Shown here piece by piece: positions 49,011 through 58,270 of a DNA stretch of 64,000 bases. The DNA lies in NCBI RefSeq assembly GCF_900129825.1, contig NZ_FQWZ01000005.1:62001-126000 (forward strand), in the 5' to 3' direction. Source of the DNA: Hydrocarboniphaga daqingensis (GTDB taxonomy: Bacteria > Pseudomonadota > Gammaproteobacteria > Nevskiales > Nevskiaceae). The notes under the pieces were generated by a model. It searched no databases, was not told where the DNA came from, and worked only from the letters and a program-made list of their open reading frames with translations. The stretch's first letter is position 1; each line of letters opens with the position of its first letter. The position numbers and the translations under genes were made by a program.

Positions 49011-49048
49011 AATGAAAACGGCAGAACCGGTGCTCACCGATTCTGCCG
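49011..49048 (-). terminator. Rho-independent terminator of dksA
   Basis: Read on the minus strand, CGGCAGAATCGGTG pairs with CACCGGTTCTGCCG around a short loop, with one mismatch, followed by TTTTCATT. It begins 32 bases after the dksA stop. Confidence 0.85.
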
Positions 49049-49080
49049 CTTACGACCGACCAGATGGCCGCGGGTGTTGC

Positions 49081-50205
49081 TTAGCGATCCCGGTACTGCG
49101 ATTCGGCGCGCTCGTCCTGGCCCTTGACGTCGACGCAGACCGTCGCCGTCGGACGTGCCAGCAAGCGCGCGATGCCGATCGGCTCGCCGGTCTTCTCGCA
49201 GTAACCGTATTCCTTGTCGCGGATACGGCGGAATGCGTCTTCGATCTTGCGCAGCAGCAGCGATTCACGCTCCCGCAGGCGCAAGTCGAGCCAATGTTCT
49301 TCTTCGGCGCTGGCGCGGTCAGCTGGGTCGGCGAACACTTCGCGCTGATGCAGCCGTTCCTTGACGTCGATTTCGCGGGCCAGGACCTCGGAGCGCATCT
49401 GCAGCAGACGCTCGCGGAAAAATGCGAGTTGATCGTCGTTCATGTAGTCGGACGCGGGCGCGTTGCGGATCTCGTCTTCCGTCAGGGTCCGGGCATTGTC
49501 GGCCCCTTTGCGGACCGCCGTCTTGGGCGGCTTGGCCGCCGGCGTCGACGCGTTGGCACTGGAGGAAGATTTGGACGCTGACATCATCTTGGCGATCTTT
49601 CCTGTTGCGGCCGGCGTTCCAGCCGGACCAGGGTTTTGGGGAGGCGTTTGATTAGCAATCGGCAGGCCGCCTGCAGAACTTGAGACGGACGACGGAAGCG
49701 GCTCCGCGGCAGGCTTGACGGGCTTGGTGACTTTGGCTGCTGGCGCGGGTGAGACCACGGCGGGCTTGGGCGCAGGCGTAGCGACCTGCGGCTTGGGTGC
49801 CGCCGCGACCGGCTTGGCAGACTTGGCCGGCGCTTTGGGCGTCACTTTCGGTGCCGCATTGCCAGCGGCTTTAGGCGCGGGTTTCGGCGCTGCTTTAGGA
49901 ACCGGTTTGGCAACGGTTTTCGCGGCTGCCTTTGCAGGCGCCTTTACCGGAGCCTTTGCGGGTGCTTTTGCCACCGGCTTGCTGGCCGGTTTGGCCGGCG
50001 GCGCCTTGACGGCGGACGGCTTGACCGACTTGGCCGGCGCTTTCGCGGGCGCCTTTGCCGGTGTCTTCACTGCCGCTTTGACCGGCTTTTTGGAAAACGC
50101 CGCCTTGGCAACGGCCGCGGACTTCTTGACCAGCTTTTTGGCTGCCGACGCTACTGATTTGCTTTTTGGTGCAGGTGCCGACTTCGAAGTCTTTTTGGAC
50201 GCCAT
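49081..50205 (-). CDS. dksA: RNA polymerase-binding factor DksA with long histone-like N-terminal tail
   Basis: 374 residues from an ATG after GGAGAG; E. coli DksA has about 150. Residues 240-374 are the DksA domain, with coiled-coil tip DPADRA (D293, D296, A298) and a zinc-finger region in which two of four Cys are kept (C336, C357) while T339 and V360 replace the others. Residues 1-239 are low complexity, rich in Lys, Ala and Pro (repeats like KAPAKAPAK), resembling histone H1-like DNA-binding tails. The core should work with ppGpp to tune transcription at the secondary channel of RNA polymerase. The tail may bind DNA or RNA. Divergent from the cNMP-rhodanese gene. Confidence 0.9.
   Translation of the reverse strand: MASKKTSKSAPAPKSKSVASAAKKLVKKSAAVAKAAFSKKPVKAAVKTPAKAPAKAPAKSVKPSAVKAPPAKPASKPVAKAPAKAPVKAPAKAAAKTVAKPVPKAAPKPAPKAAGNAAPKVTPKAPAKSAKPVAAAPKPQVATPAPKPAVVSPAPAAKVTKPVKPAAEPLPSSVSSSAGGLPIANQTPPQNPGPAGTPAATGKIAKMMSASKSSSSANASTPAAKPPKTAVRKGADNARTLTEDEIRNAPASDYMNDDQLAFFRERLLQMRSEVLAREIDVKERLHQREVFADPADRASAEEEHWLDLRLRERESLLLRKIEDAFRRIRDKEYGYCEKTGEPIGIARLLARPTATVCVDVKGQDERAESQYRDR
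49651..50190. repeat. Low-complexity Lys/Ala/Pro-coding repeat tract within dksA
   Basis: The DNA carries many imperfect copies of GCNAAAGCNCCNGCN-type units encoding KAPAK and related motifs. The tract could vary in length between strains by slippage or recombination. Confidence 0.6.
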
Positions 50206-50401
50206 GTCGAATCTCTCCGTTATCTGATCGCAGCGTACTTCTGGAGTCACCCTCGCGTTTTGCTGCCCCGCCCGCCTGCCCCGATCCCTATGTTTTGCTG
50301 GGGCCAGCGCCCAAACGGGACCGTGAACCGTTTCAAGCCATTCAATACAGCATTGTGGCACAAAAAAGCGGGGTTACTTAAAGACCAAATGAGGTTCTCC
50401 G

Positions 50402-51454
50402 ATGGCCGCCAGCTTGTCGCTCTTTGCCCGCTATCCGCTGCTGCGGAGCCTGAACAACCGAAGCGCGACGCAGTTGGCACAGCACGCCAATGTCGCGCGG
50501 TGGCCGGTCAACGGCTACCTCTATCGCAACGGTGAGCGTCCGGTGATGACGTACTTTCTGCTGCGTGGCCGGCTCGGTTTTGAAACGCCGTCCGGCTTGC
50601 TGAGCCGGTCGATCAGCGCAGGCGACGACGCGGCGTCCAAGCCGCTGGCCGATGTACCGCATTATCGGCACAGTGCCCGCTGCCTGACCGAAGTCGAGTG
50701 TCTGACCGTCGACACCAGTCTGCTCGATGTCATGCTGAACTGGGGTGCCGAGCCCCCCAAGGTCGAAGTCCGCGAAGTCGGACTGGATCCAGCCCTCGAT
50801 GATGGCGACTGGATGTTACGGCTGTTGCAGCGGCGTCGGTTCAACACCCTGTCTCCGTCGGTGCTTCAGCAAATGTTTCATTGCATGCAGCACGTGCGGT
50901 ATCCGGCCGGCACCCGCGTGGTGCGCCAAGGCGCGCCCGGCGACGCATTCTTCGTGATCGTCGACGGCCAGTGCCGTGTGGAATGCGAGCAGCCCGACCT
51001 GCCCGCAGTCGTCGCGGCGACGCTAGGCCCAGGCGACTGCTTTGGTGAGGACGCGCTACTGTCGGGCAATCCGCGCAACGCGTCGGTCATTGCTGCCACC
51101 GACGTCACCTTGCTTCAAATGCGGCAGATCGACTTCAAACGCTTGCTGTCGGTGTCGTGGACGCGTCGCTTGAGTGGCTATGACGCCAGCGAACGTATTG
51201 CCGCAGGCAGCGCTTGCTGGCTCGACGTGCGTCCGGCCAGCGAGCAGCGCACTCGCCCGCCGGAATCAGCGCTGTGGATCCCCGACTTCCAGCTTCGCCA
51301 ACGCATCACCGAGTTGCGCCGGGATACCACCTACATCTGCCTGTGCGACACCGGTTGTCGCAGCGCAGTGGCGGCGTCAGTGCTGATGCACCATGGGCTG
51401 GATGCGTATTCGCTGCTGCGTGATGCGGCGCCGCCAGCGCCGACGCTTCAGTAG
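50402..51454 (+). CDS. Two cyclic-nucleotide-binding-like domains plus rhodanese domain
   Basis: 350 residues. A first degenerate cNMP-like domain spans about residues 5-110. A second, better one has FFVIVDGQCRVE, then FGEDALLSGNPRNASV, where the GE and following RNAS match the ligand-binding loop. A rhodanese-like domain ends the protein with CDTGCRSAVAASVL, whose first Cys is the expected thiol nucleophile position. It could sense a cyclic nucleotide and modulate a sulfur- or redox-linked partner; no DNA-binding domain is seen. Divergent from dksA; ribosome-binding sequence GAGG is 9 bases upstream of the ATG. Confidence 0.82.
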   Translation: MAASLSLFARYPLLRSLNNRSATQLAQHANVARWPVNGYLYRNGERPVMTYFLLRGRLGFETPSGLLSRSISAGDDAASKPLADVPHYRHSARCLTEVECLTVDTSLLDVMLNWGAEPPKVEVREVGLDPALDDGDWMLRLLQRRRFNTLSPSVLQQMFHCMQHVRYPAGTRVVRQGAPGDAFFVIVDGQCRVECEQPDLPAVVAATLGPGDCFGEDALLSGNPRNASVIAATDVTLLQMRQIDFKRLLSVSWTRRLSGYDASERIAAGSACWLDVRPASEQRTRPPESALWIPDFQLRQRITELRRDTTYICLCDTGCRSAVAASVLMHHGLDAYSLLRDAAPPAPTLQ

Positions 51455-51488
51455 CGGCGCGAGCGGCCGCCTACTGATAACCGTTAAC

Positions 51489-51848
51489 CTACAGCGTGTG
51501 CGTGGGTCGCTCGGCACCCAGTGCGCCGGCCAGAATCGACTCGATCTTCTTCTGCGTGACGCCGCTGTCCTGACTGCTGAACTGCACACCGATGCCCTGC
51601 GCCCGCTTGCCTTGTGCGCCGCGCGGCGTCACCCACACCACTTTGCCGGCGACTGGCAAGCGCTCGGCGTTGTCGAGCAAGGTCAGCAGGATGAACACCT
51701 CATCGCCTAGCCGGTATTCCTTGTTGGTCGGAATGAACAGGCCGCCGTTCTTGATGAACGGCATGTACGACACATAGAGCGCGCTCTTGTCCTTGAGGTT
51801 CAAGGTCAAGATGCCGGGCTGGGTGCCAACGCGTGTCTGCGGATCCAT
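51489..51848 (-). CDS. pilZ: Type IV pilus PilZ protein
   Basis: 119 residues. It has the PilZ fold blocks (GILTLNLKDKSALYVSYMPF, NGGLFIPTNKEYRLGDEVFI and GIGVQF) but lacks the RxxxR c-di-GMP motif, as in true PilZ of type IV pilus assembly, which works through FimX and PilB. The order after holB is the standard gammaproteobacterial arrangement. Confidence 0.92.
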   Translation of the reverse strand: MDPQTRVGTQPGILTLNLKDKSALYVSYMPFIKNGGLFIPTNKEYRLGDEVFILLTLLDNAERLPVAGKVVWVTPRGAQGKRAQGIGVQFSSQDSGVTQKKIESILAGALGAERPTHTL

Positions 51849-51884
51849 GGGCGACGGGCCTGCGCGAAGAATCGAAGCTCAACC

Positions 51885-52898
51885 TTATCGGGCAGCCGCG
51901 CCGCGCGCCATGCTCCAGCGCCACCACGCGATCATTAGCGACTCGACGACCAGCTGCGGCGAGGCGCTGGTGGTAATGCGGCGCGCGGATTCATGGGCTT
52001 CGTCGATCAGCGCTTGCAAGCCCGAGGGCGCGATACGCGCTGCGATCGCCCCGATGTCGGCAGAGGGCTGGCCCGAAACCCGGACGCGCAACAGTTCGGC
52101 GAGAAACACGATGAAGGCGGACAGCCACGCCGATACCTGCTCGCGATCTTTCCCGACCGCGACGGCTGCAGCGGTCGGCGGTCGCTTCTGGGCGGCAACA
52201 TCCAACCAGTCGCTGCGCCATTTACGCTGCAGATCGAGCAGGCCGGAGCGATGCGCGGCCAGCGCTCGGAGCGGCGCACCTTGGCTGGACGTCAGTGCGT
52301 GTTCGAGCAGCGCGCCGGTCAGTACCGGTTCCTGCTGCTGCAGCCAGGCTTGGGCCTCGTCGGAGGACGGCGGACTGAACCTGAGTCGCTGACAGCGGCT
52401 GCGTAGCGTGGCCGCCAGTGCCATCGGGCGCTCCGAGATCAGCAGCAGATAGGTATTGGGCGGCGGCTCTTCGATGGTTTTCAACAGCGCATTGACGCCG
52501 TTGGTGTTCAGCGCATCGGCCGGGTCGAGTAGAGCGACCTTGGCGCCGCCGTAATGCGCGCTCAGCACCAGCTTGTCACCCATGTCGCGGAGTTGTTCGA
52601 CGCTGATGTCCCGCTTCTGCTTGTCGGTTTTGTCGTCGACCAAAGGCCTGAGCCAGAACAGGTTCGGATGCGACCCGGCCGCGAACTGCACGCAGCTGCG
52701 ACAAACCCGGCAGGCGTAACCACCGGCGGCGGGCGCCTCGCACAGCAGTGTTTGCGTCAGCGCGCTGGCAAACGTCCGCTTGCCGACCCCAGCTGGGCCC
52801 GCCAGCAGCAGCGCGTGCGCCAACCGTTGCTGGCTCCGCGCTTCGCCAACGATGCGCCAAAGGTCGTGCTGCCACGGCAGGATCGCAGCCGCGCTCAT
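51885..52898 (-). CDS. holB: DNA polymerase III delta-prime subunit
   Basis: 337 residues. A P-loop-like motif LLAGPAGVGKRTFA and a Cys-rich zinc region CRVCRSCVQFAAGSHPN mark the clamp-loader delta-prime subunit, followed by LLKTIEEPPPNTYLLL and a SERPMALAATLRSRCQ sensor-1 region. It is part of the clamp loader that places the beta clamp on DNA. Its ATG overlaps the tmk stop by four bases. Confidence 0.93.
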   Translation of the reverse strand: MSAAAILPWQHDLWRIVGEARSQQRLAHALLLAGPAGVGKRTFASALTQTLLCEAPAAGGYACRVCRSCVQFAAGSHPNLFWLRPLVDDKTDKQKRDISVEQLRDMGDKLVLSAHYGGAKVALLDPADALNTNGVNALLKTIEEPPPNTYLLLISERPMALAATLRSRCQRLRFSPPSSDEAQAWLQQQEPVLTGALLEHALTSSQGAPLRALAAHRSGLLDLQRKWRSDWLDVAAQKRPPTAAAVAVGKDREQVSAWLSAFIVFLAELLRVRVSGQPSADIGAIAARIAPSGLQALIDEAHESARRITTSASPQLVVESLMIAWWRWSMARGAAAR

Positions 52899-53518
52899 AG
52901 ACGTGTCTCCAGTATCTGCGTCAGATCAGCTGCGACCTGCGCAAGGTCCTGACTCGCGTCAACCACCGCACAGCGCTGTGGATCATCGTCCGCGCGGTCG
53001 AGATACGCTTGGCGGACACGCTGCATGAACGCGACATTCTCCGCTTCGAACCGATTGAGGTCGCCGCGGTGGCGTGCCCGCGCAAGACCCAACTCCGGCG
53101 CAATGTCGAAGATCAGCGTCAGGTTCGGCTTGAGGTCGCCCAGCACGAGCTGTTGCAGGGCCATCAGCGATGCGCCGGGCAGGCCGCGCCCCGCGCCTTG
53201 ATAAGCCCAGCTGGCGTCGATGAATCGATCGCAGACCACGTCGCAGCCTTGCGCCAGCGCCGGTCGTACTGTTGCATGCAAATGCGCTGCGCGAGCGGCG
53301 AAGATCAGCAGCAGTTCGGTCGGCGCATCGACCCCCTCCGCCCAGTCGGCGAGGACCACGCCACGAATCGCCTCGGCTAGAGGCGAACCACCTGGTTCAC
53401 GAGTACGCAGGACGCGGCGCCCACGCGCCGTCAGCCAGTCGCAGATCGTCTGCGCATGAGTGGTCTTGCCGGCACCCTCGCCGCCTTCGAGCGTGATCAA
53501 ACGACCGGGTGCACTCAC
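52895..53518 (-). CDS. tmk: Thymidylate kinase
   Basis: 207 residues from a GTG overlapping the mltG stop (GTGA). The P loop is LEGGEGAGKTTH, the DR(Y/F) motif is VCDRFIDASWAYQGAGRG and the REPGG motif is TREPGGSPLAEAI. It phosphorylates dTMP to dTDP. Length and motifs are standard. Confidence 0.95.
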   Translation of the reverse strand: MSAPGRLITLEGGEGAGKTTHAQTICDWLTARGRRVLRTREPGGSPLAEAIRGVVLADWAEGVDAPTELLLIFAARAAHLHATVRPALAQGCDVVCDRFIDASWAYQGAGRGLPGASLMALQQLVLGDLKPNLTLIFDIAPELGLARARHRGDLNRFEAENVAFMQRVRQAYLDRADDDPQRCAVVDASQDLAQVAADLTQILETRL

Positions 53519-54567
53519 GGTGGCGACGTCCCAGGCGCCGGCGATCCGCGCCGCAACTGGTAGCGACTGACCGCCGCATCGTGCTCGTCGAAGGTTTCCG
53601 AAAACTGGTGGCTTCCATCGCCTCTGGCGACGAAGTACAGCGTGTTGCCAGGTGCGGGGTGCAGCGCTGCATGAATCGCCGCGCGTCCGGGCAGACAGAT
53701 CGGCGTCGGCGGCAGGCCGCTGTTCAGATACGTGTTGTACGGATTGGCCGCGAGCAGATCGCGCTTGCGCAGATTACCGTCGAAGGCCGCGCCAAGGCCG
53801 TAGATCACCGTGGGATCGGTCTGCAAGCGCATACCCAGCCGCAGGCGACGCACGAACACCCCGGCGATTTCAGCGCGCTCGCTCGCCAGCCCGGTCTCCT
53901 TCTCAACGATCGACGCCATCACCAATGCCTGCTCGGCGTCGGTGTATGGCAGGTCGGCGTCGCGGCCCTGCCACTCGGCATCGAGTGTCCGGTTCATCGC
54001 CTCGATCGCGCGGCGCAGGACCGAGACGTCCGTGGTGTCACGCGGGAATTGGTAGGTGTCTGGGAACAAGCGACCTTCCGGATGCCGGCCCGGCATGCCG
54101 ATCGCCGCCATCACCTGCACCGGGTCGGTCGACGTCAGCGTGTGCCGAATCTGCGGATGCGCCATCAACTGCTGGATCGCGGCATCGAAGCGCGTGCCTT
54201 CGACAATGCGCCATTCGTAGACGATGACCTTGCCCGAGCGCCACAGATCCAGCGCCTGGAAGGCGGTCAGACCGGGCTCCAAACGATACTCGCCGGCCTT
54301 GATGCCCGCCGCCTTGCCGCTAAGGCGCGCGTACGCTTCCAGGTACAGGCCCTGGCGCAGCGTCGCCAACTGCCCGGCGCTGCGCAGCTTGAGCACGGCG
54401 TCGCGGATCCGGGTTCCGGGCGCGATTTCGATCGTGCTGGCGCTGGCCAGCGTCAACGGCTGTTGCAGTTGGCGATGGCCGTCATACAGCAGCGCTGCCG
54501 TCGTCAGTGACGCCAGCAGCGCGAGCAGCCCGATGGCGACTGCGATGCGGATCAACCAGCGGCGCAT
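53515..54567 (-). CDS. mltG: Endolytic murein transglycosylase MltG
   Basis: 350 residues with an N-terminal membrane anchor (LIRIAVAIGLLALLASLTTA). The LysM-like domain is around residues 45-110, and the catalytic region includes EGRLFPDTYQFPRDT and ASIVEKETGLASERAEIAGV, which has the catalytic Glu, then LQTDPTVIYGLG and SGLPPTPICLPG. It cuts nascent peptidoglycan strands. It starts on the stop codon of pabB. Confidence 0.95.
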   Translation of the reverse strand: MRRWLIRIAVAIGLLALLASLTTAALLYDGHRQLQQPLTLASASTIEIAPGTRIRDAVLKLRSAGQLATLRQGLYLEAYARLSGKAAGIKAGEYRLEPGLTAFQALDLWRSGKVIVYEWRIVEGTRFDAAIQQLMAHPQIRHTLTSTDPVQVMAAIGMPGRHPEGRLFPDTYQFPRDTTDVSVLRRAIEAMNRTLDAEWQGRDADLPYTDAEQALVMASIVEKETGLASERAEIAGVFVRRLRLGMRLQTDPTVIYGLGAAFDGNLRKRDLLAANPYNTYLNSGLPPTPICLPGRAAIHAALHPAPGNTLYFVARGDGSHQFSETFDEHDAAVSRYQLRRGSPAPGTSPP

Positions 54568-55871
54568 CAGCCTGCCCCCAGCGCCAGCAGCAGTCCGCGC
54601 GCCTTGGCCCGCGTTTCCGCAAGCTCGGCGTCCGGGTCGGAATCGGCAACAATGCCGGCACCGGCTCGGAAGCTGATCTGGCCGTCTTCGACGACGAAAC
54701 TGCGGATCAGGATATTGGTGTCCAAGCGTCCGCAGCGCGACAAATAACCCATGGCACCGGTATAGGGGCCGCGGCCCACGCCTTCGAGCTCGGCAAGAAT
54801 TTCCATCGCGCGAACCTTGGGGCAGCCGGTGATCGTTCCACCCGGAAACACCGCGCGCAGCGCATCGGCCGGACTGGCGTCGGCACGCAGACGGCCGCGA
54901 ATGTTGGAGACGATGTGGTGGACATGCGCGTAGCTCTCCACCGTCATCAGTTCGCTGACTTCAACGCTGCCCGGCTGGCAGACGCGGCCGAGGTCGTTGC
55001 GTTCCAGGTCAATCAGCATCACGTGCTCTGCCCGTTCCTTGACGTTGCCGATCAGATGATCGCGCAACTCGGCATCGTCGACGGCATTACCGCCGCGCGG
55101 ACGCGTGCCCGCGATCGGACGGGTTTCAGCAATGCCTCGATCGATCTGCAGCAAGCGTTCCGGCGACGAACTGATCACGCTGCTGCCCTGCCACTGCGCG
55201 ATGCCGGCGAACGGCGCCGGGTTGGCGCCGCGCAGCTTGGCGTAGACGCCGGCCGCGCTGCCGCTGAGCAGCGGTGCACGCCAATGCCGTGACAGATTGG
55301 CTTGAAAGATATCGCCGGCACGCAAGTAATCGAGGACGCGCCGGACCCCGTTTCGATAAAGCTCCGGGTCTTGCTCGATGGCGGGGCCGATTTCGGGCGT
55401 GGGCTCGGGCGCGCTGGCAGGGGCATCGAGATCGTCCAGCAAAGCCTGAAGCTGTGCCGGGTCGGCTTCCGCATAGAGCCGGGTGGTCCGCCGATGCCGG
55501 TCGTGGACGGCAACGGCCGTACAACGCACGGCCAGCGCATCGGGCAATCGATAGGGCGACGCAGGCAGCTTGAGTTTGGGCTCGATTTGACCGGTGGCCT
55601 CGTAACCCAGCAGCAAAAACCAGCCACCGAGAAACGGCAGGCCGGCCTCGTCGGCAGACGCGTCAATGCGGTCGCGTTCGTACTGGGCGGCCAGTTGCTC
55701 GAAAAATCGATCTCCGACGATACATTCGCCGGGGAACGCGAACAGCAGATCGTAGCGGCCCGATACCGGATGTCCGGCCACCGATTGCAGCAGAAACGGA
55801 TAGCGCGCCGGATCACGACGGTGCAGGTCGAACAGGTCGACGTCGCCGCTGCGCTCGGCGCTGATGCCCAT
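54567..55871 (-). CDS. pabB: Aminodeoxychorismate synthase component I
   Basis: 434 residues of the anthranilate synthase/PabB fold. Landmarks are IFQANLSRHWRA, RPIAGTRPRGGN, LIDLERNDLGRVC, VHHIVSNIRGRL and the C-terminal PGGTITGCPKVRAMEI. It makes 4-amino-4-deoxychorismate for folate synthesis using ammonia from PabA, which is not encoded here. pabC, often found next in this operon, is absent; its place is directly taken by mltG. Confidence 0.93.
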   Translation of the reverse strand: MGISAERSGDVDLFDLHRRDPARYPFLLQSVAGHPVSGRYDLLFAFPGECIVGDRFFEQLAAQYERDRIDASADEAGLPFLGGWFLLLGYEATGQIEPKLKLPASPYRLPDALAVRCTAVAVHDRHRRTTRLYAEADPAQLQALLDDLDAPASAPEPTPEIGPAIEQDPELYRNGVRRVLDYLRAGDIFQANLSRHWRAPLLSGSAAGVYAKLRGANPAPFAGIAQWQGSSVISSSPERLLQIDRGIAETRPIAGTRPRGGNAVDDAELRDHLIGNVKERAEHVMLIDLERNDLGRVCQPGSVEVSELMTVESYAHVHHIVSNIRGRLRADASPADALRAVFPGGTITGCPKVRAMEILAELEGVGRGPYTGAMGYLSRCGRLDTNILIRSFVVEDGQISFRAGAGIVADSDPDAELAETRAKARGLLLALGAG

Positions 55872-55888
55872 CGAACGACCTTGCGCGC

Positions 55889-57133
55889 CTACTTCAGGCG
55901 CGCGAATGCGAGAGTGCCGTTGGTGCCACCAAAACCAAACGAGTTGGACAGGACGGTGTCGACACGCGCCTCACGCGCCTTGTGCGGCACATAGTCCAGA
56001 TCGCAGCCTTCGCTGGGATTTTCGAGATTGATCGTCGGCGGCAGGATGTTGTCGCGAATTGCCAGGATACTGAACACCGCTTCGATGCCGCCGGCAGCGC
56101 CGAGCAAGTGGCCAGTCATCGACTTGGTCGAGCTGACGGCCACCTTGCGTACGTGATCGCCGAGTGCCGCCTTCATCGCCACGGTTTCCGCCATGTCGCC
56201 CGCCGGGGTCGACGTGCCGTGAGCATTCACGTAGTCGACCTGCTCCGGGTTGATGCCCGCATCACGCATCGCGTTCTGCATGGCGCGCCGCGCACCATTG
56301 CCGTCGTCGGGCGGCAAGGTGATGTGCGACGCGTCGGACGACATGCCAAAGCCGATCAGCTCGGCATGGATGCGAGCGCCGCGCGCCTTGGCGTGCTCGT
56401 ACTCTTCGAGCACCAGTACACCGGCACCGTCACCGAGCACGAAGCCGTCGCGATCCTTGTCCCAAGGCCGCGAGGCCCGCGTCGGGTCATCGTTACGGGT
56501 CGACAGCGCACGCGCCTGGCAGAAACCCGCCATGCCCGCCGGCGCCGAGCCCGCTTCGGCGCCGCCAGCGATGATCACGTCGGCGTCGCCACACTGAATA
56601 AGCCGCATGCCCACTCCGATAGAGTGAGCGGCGGTGGTACAAGCCGACACGGTGGCGAAGCTCGGGCCGGTCAGACCGAGGTCGATCGACACATAACCCG
56701 CCACCATGTTGATGATCGAAGCCGGCACAAAAAACGGCGAGACGCGTCCCGGCCCCTTTTCGTGCAGCTTCCGGCACTCCTCCTCGATGAAGCCGATACC
56801 GCCGATGCCGGAGCCGACCAGAACGCCGATGCGATCCCGATTGGTGTCGGTTACTTCCAGTCCGGAATCGCGAATCGCCTGCTTCGACGCCGCGACACCG
56901 TAATGAATGAACGGATCGGTCTTGCGAAGCTCCTTGGGCCCCATCCAATCGGTCGCGACGAAATCGTCCGACACCGTGCCCGCAAAGCGGGTGGTGAAGG
57001 CCGAGGTGTCGTAGGCGGTGATGGGCCGGATGCCGGAGCGACCGCCGAGAATGGCAGCCCATGCGGTATCGAGACTGGAACCGACGGGCGACACAATGCC
57101 CATGCCGGTGACGACGACGCGTCTGCGGCTCAT
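55889..57133 (-). CDS. fabF: 3-oxoacyl-ACP synthase II
   Basis: 414 residues. The Cys-His-His triad of the condensing enzyme is C165 ([10 protein letters not shown]), H305 (VNAHGTSTP) and H342 ([13 protein letters not shown]). It elongates acyl-ACP with malonyl-ACP in fatty acid synthesis. The gene is 36 bases downstream of acpP, the normal order. Confidence 0.96.
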   Translation of the reverse strand: MSRRRVVVTGMGIVSPVGSSLDTAWAAILGGRSGIRPITAYDTSAFTTRFAGTVSDDFVATDWMGPKELRKTDPFIHYGVAASKQAIRDSGLEVTDTNRDRIGVLVGSGIGGIGFIEEECRKLHEKGPGRVSPFFVPASIINMVAGYVSIDLGLTGPSFATVSACTTAAHSIGVGMRLIQCGDADVIIAGGAEAGSAPAGMAGFCQARALSTRNDDPTRASRPWDKDRDGFVLGDGAGVLVLEEYEHAKARGARIHAELIGFGMSSDASHITLPPDDGNGARRAMQNAMRDAGINPEQVDYVNAHGTSTPAGDMAETVAMKAALGDHVRKVAVSSTKSMTGHLLGAAGGIEAVFSILAIRDNILPPTINLENPSEGCDLDYVPHKAREARVDTVLSNSFGFGGTNGTLAFARLK

Positions 57134-57169
57134 GCGATCTTTATGTGAGGAGGAGGAGTCAGCGAGGCA

Positions 57170-57415
57170 TCAAGCCTGCTGGTTGGTGTGCGACCGGATG
57201 TAGTTGAGAACGTCCTGGAACGTGACGATCTTTTCTGCTTCTTCGTCAGGGATGTCGATTTCGAATTCTTCTTCGAGCGCCATCACAAGTTCGACGGTGT
57301 CGAGCGAATCGGCCCCCAGATCTTCGACGAACGACGCGCCGGGCGTGATCTGATCCTCCGCGACCGACAGCTGTTCGGCGATGATTTTCTTGACCTTTTC
57401 TTCCAAGCTGCTCAT
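57170..57415 (-). CDS. acpP: Acyl carrier protein
   Basis: 81 residues from the ATG five bases after GAGGGAG; a GTG two codons upstream is less well placed. The phosphopantetheine Ser is S37 in [11 protein letters not shown], and the acidic helix-2 region is intact. It carries acyl chains for fatty acid synthesis and sits between fabG and fabF. Confidence 0.97.
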   Translation of the reverse strand: MSSLEEKVKKIIAEQLSVAEDQITPGASFVEDLGADSLDTVELVMALEEEFEIDIPDEEAEKIVTFQDVLNYIRSHTNQQA

Positions 57416-57467
57416 GAACACTCCCTCTCTGGGGTCTGAAGTAACAAGTAGACAAACCTCACCTAGT

Positions 57468-57483
57468 GTACGGGAACCCGTAC
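57468..57483. promoter_or_regulatory. Palindrome in the fabG-acpP intergenic region
   Basis: GTACGGG-AA-CCCGTAC, a perfect 7-bp inverted repeat located about 50 bases upstream of acpP. It could be an attenuating hairpin or a regulator site that lets acpP be expressed differently from fabG. Confidence 0.4.
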
Positions 57484-57511
57484 GACGCTAGCTACCAAAC
57501 GTGCCCGCATT

Positions 57512-58249
57512 CTACGACAGGAACATGCCGCCATTCACGTGAAGCGTATGGCCGGTGATGTAAGCGGCATCCGGCGACGCCAGAAAAGCGACCGCCGCCG
57601 CGACCTCTTGTCCGCTGCCCAAGCGCTGAATCAGCAGGCGCTCGAACAACTTGGCCTTCACTTCGTCCGACAGTTCACGCGTCATGTCGGTCTCGATAAA
57701 GCCAGGCGCAACGACGTTGACGGTGATGTTGCGCGCGCCCAACTCGGCGGCGAGGCTCTTGCTCATGCCGACCAGGCCGGCTTTAGCGGCAGCGTAATTG
57801 GCCTGACCGAAGTTTCCCATCGAACCGACGACCGAGCCGATGTTGATGATCCGGCCGTTGCGCGCTTTCATCATTCCGCGCATCACCAGCTTCGACATCT
57901 TGAATACGGCGCTCAGATTGGTCTGGATGACCGCGTCCCAGTCCTCGTCCTTCATGCGCACGGCGAGCATGTCGCGCGTGATGCCCGCGTTGTTGACCAA
58001 GATACCGATCGATCCAAACGACTTTTCGATCTCGGCCACCAGAGCAGCCGATGCGGCGCTGTCGCAAACGTCGAGCACGCGTGCCGCGCCACCGAGCGGC
58101 GCCAGCCACTGATCGATCGATTCGGCACCCGATGGCGAGGTCGCCGTTCCGATCACTTTGGCGCCGTCGGCGGCCAGACGCTCGGCGATGGCACGACCGA
58201 TACCCCGGCTGGCACCGGTGACCAGCGCGATACTGCCTTGTAGTTTCAT
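57512..58249 (-). CDS. fabG: 3-oxoacyl-ACP reductase
   Basis: 245 residues with AAGGGAAG before the ATG. The SDR motif is TGASRGIGRA, NNAG is at 86-89, and the catalytic S139, Y152 and K156 are in NIGSVVGS and YAAAK. It reduces beta-ketoacyl-ACP with NADPH. Between fabD and acpP. Confidence 0.96.
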   Translation of the reverse strand: MKLQGSIALVTGASRGIGRAIAERLAADGAKVIGTATSPSGAESIDQWLAPLGGAARVLDVCDSAASAALVAEIEKSFGSIGILVNNAGITRDMLAVRMKDEDWDAVIQTNLSAVFKMSKLVMRGMMKARNGRIINIGSVVGSMGNFGQANYAAAKAGLVGMSKSLAAELGARNITVNVVAPGFIETDMTRELSDEVKAKLFERLLIQRLGSGQEVAAAVAFLASPDAAYITGHTLHVNGGMFLS

Positions 58250-58270
58250 TGTTGACTTCCCTTGGTCGTA

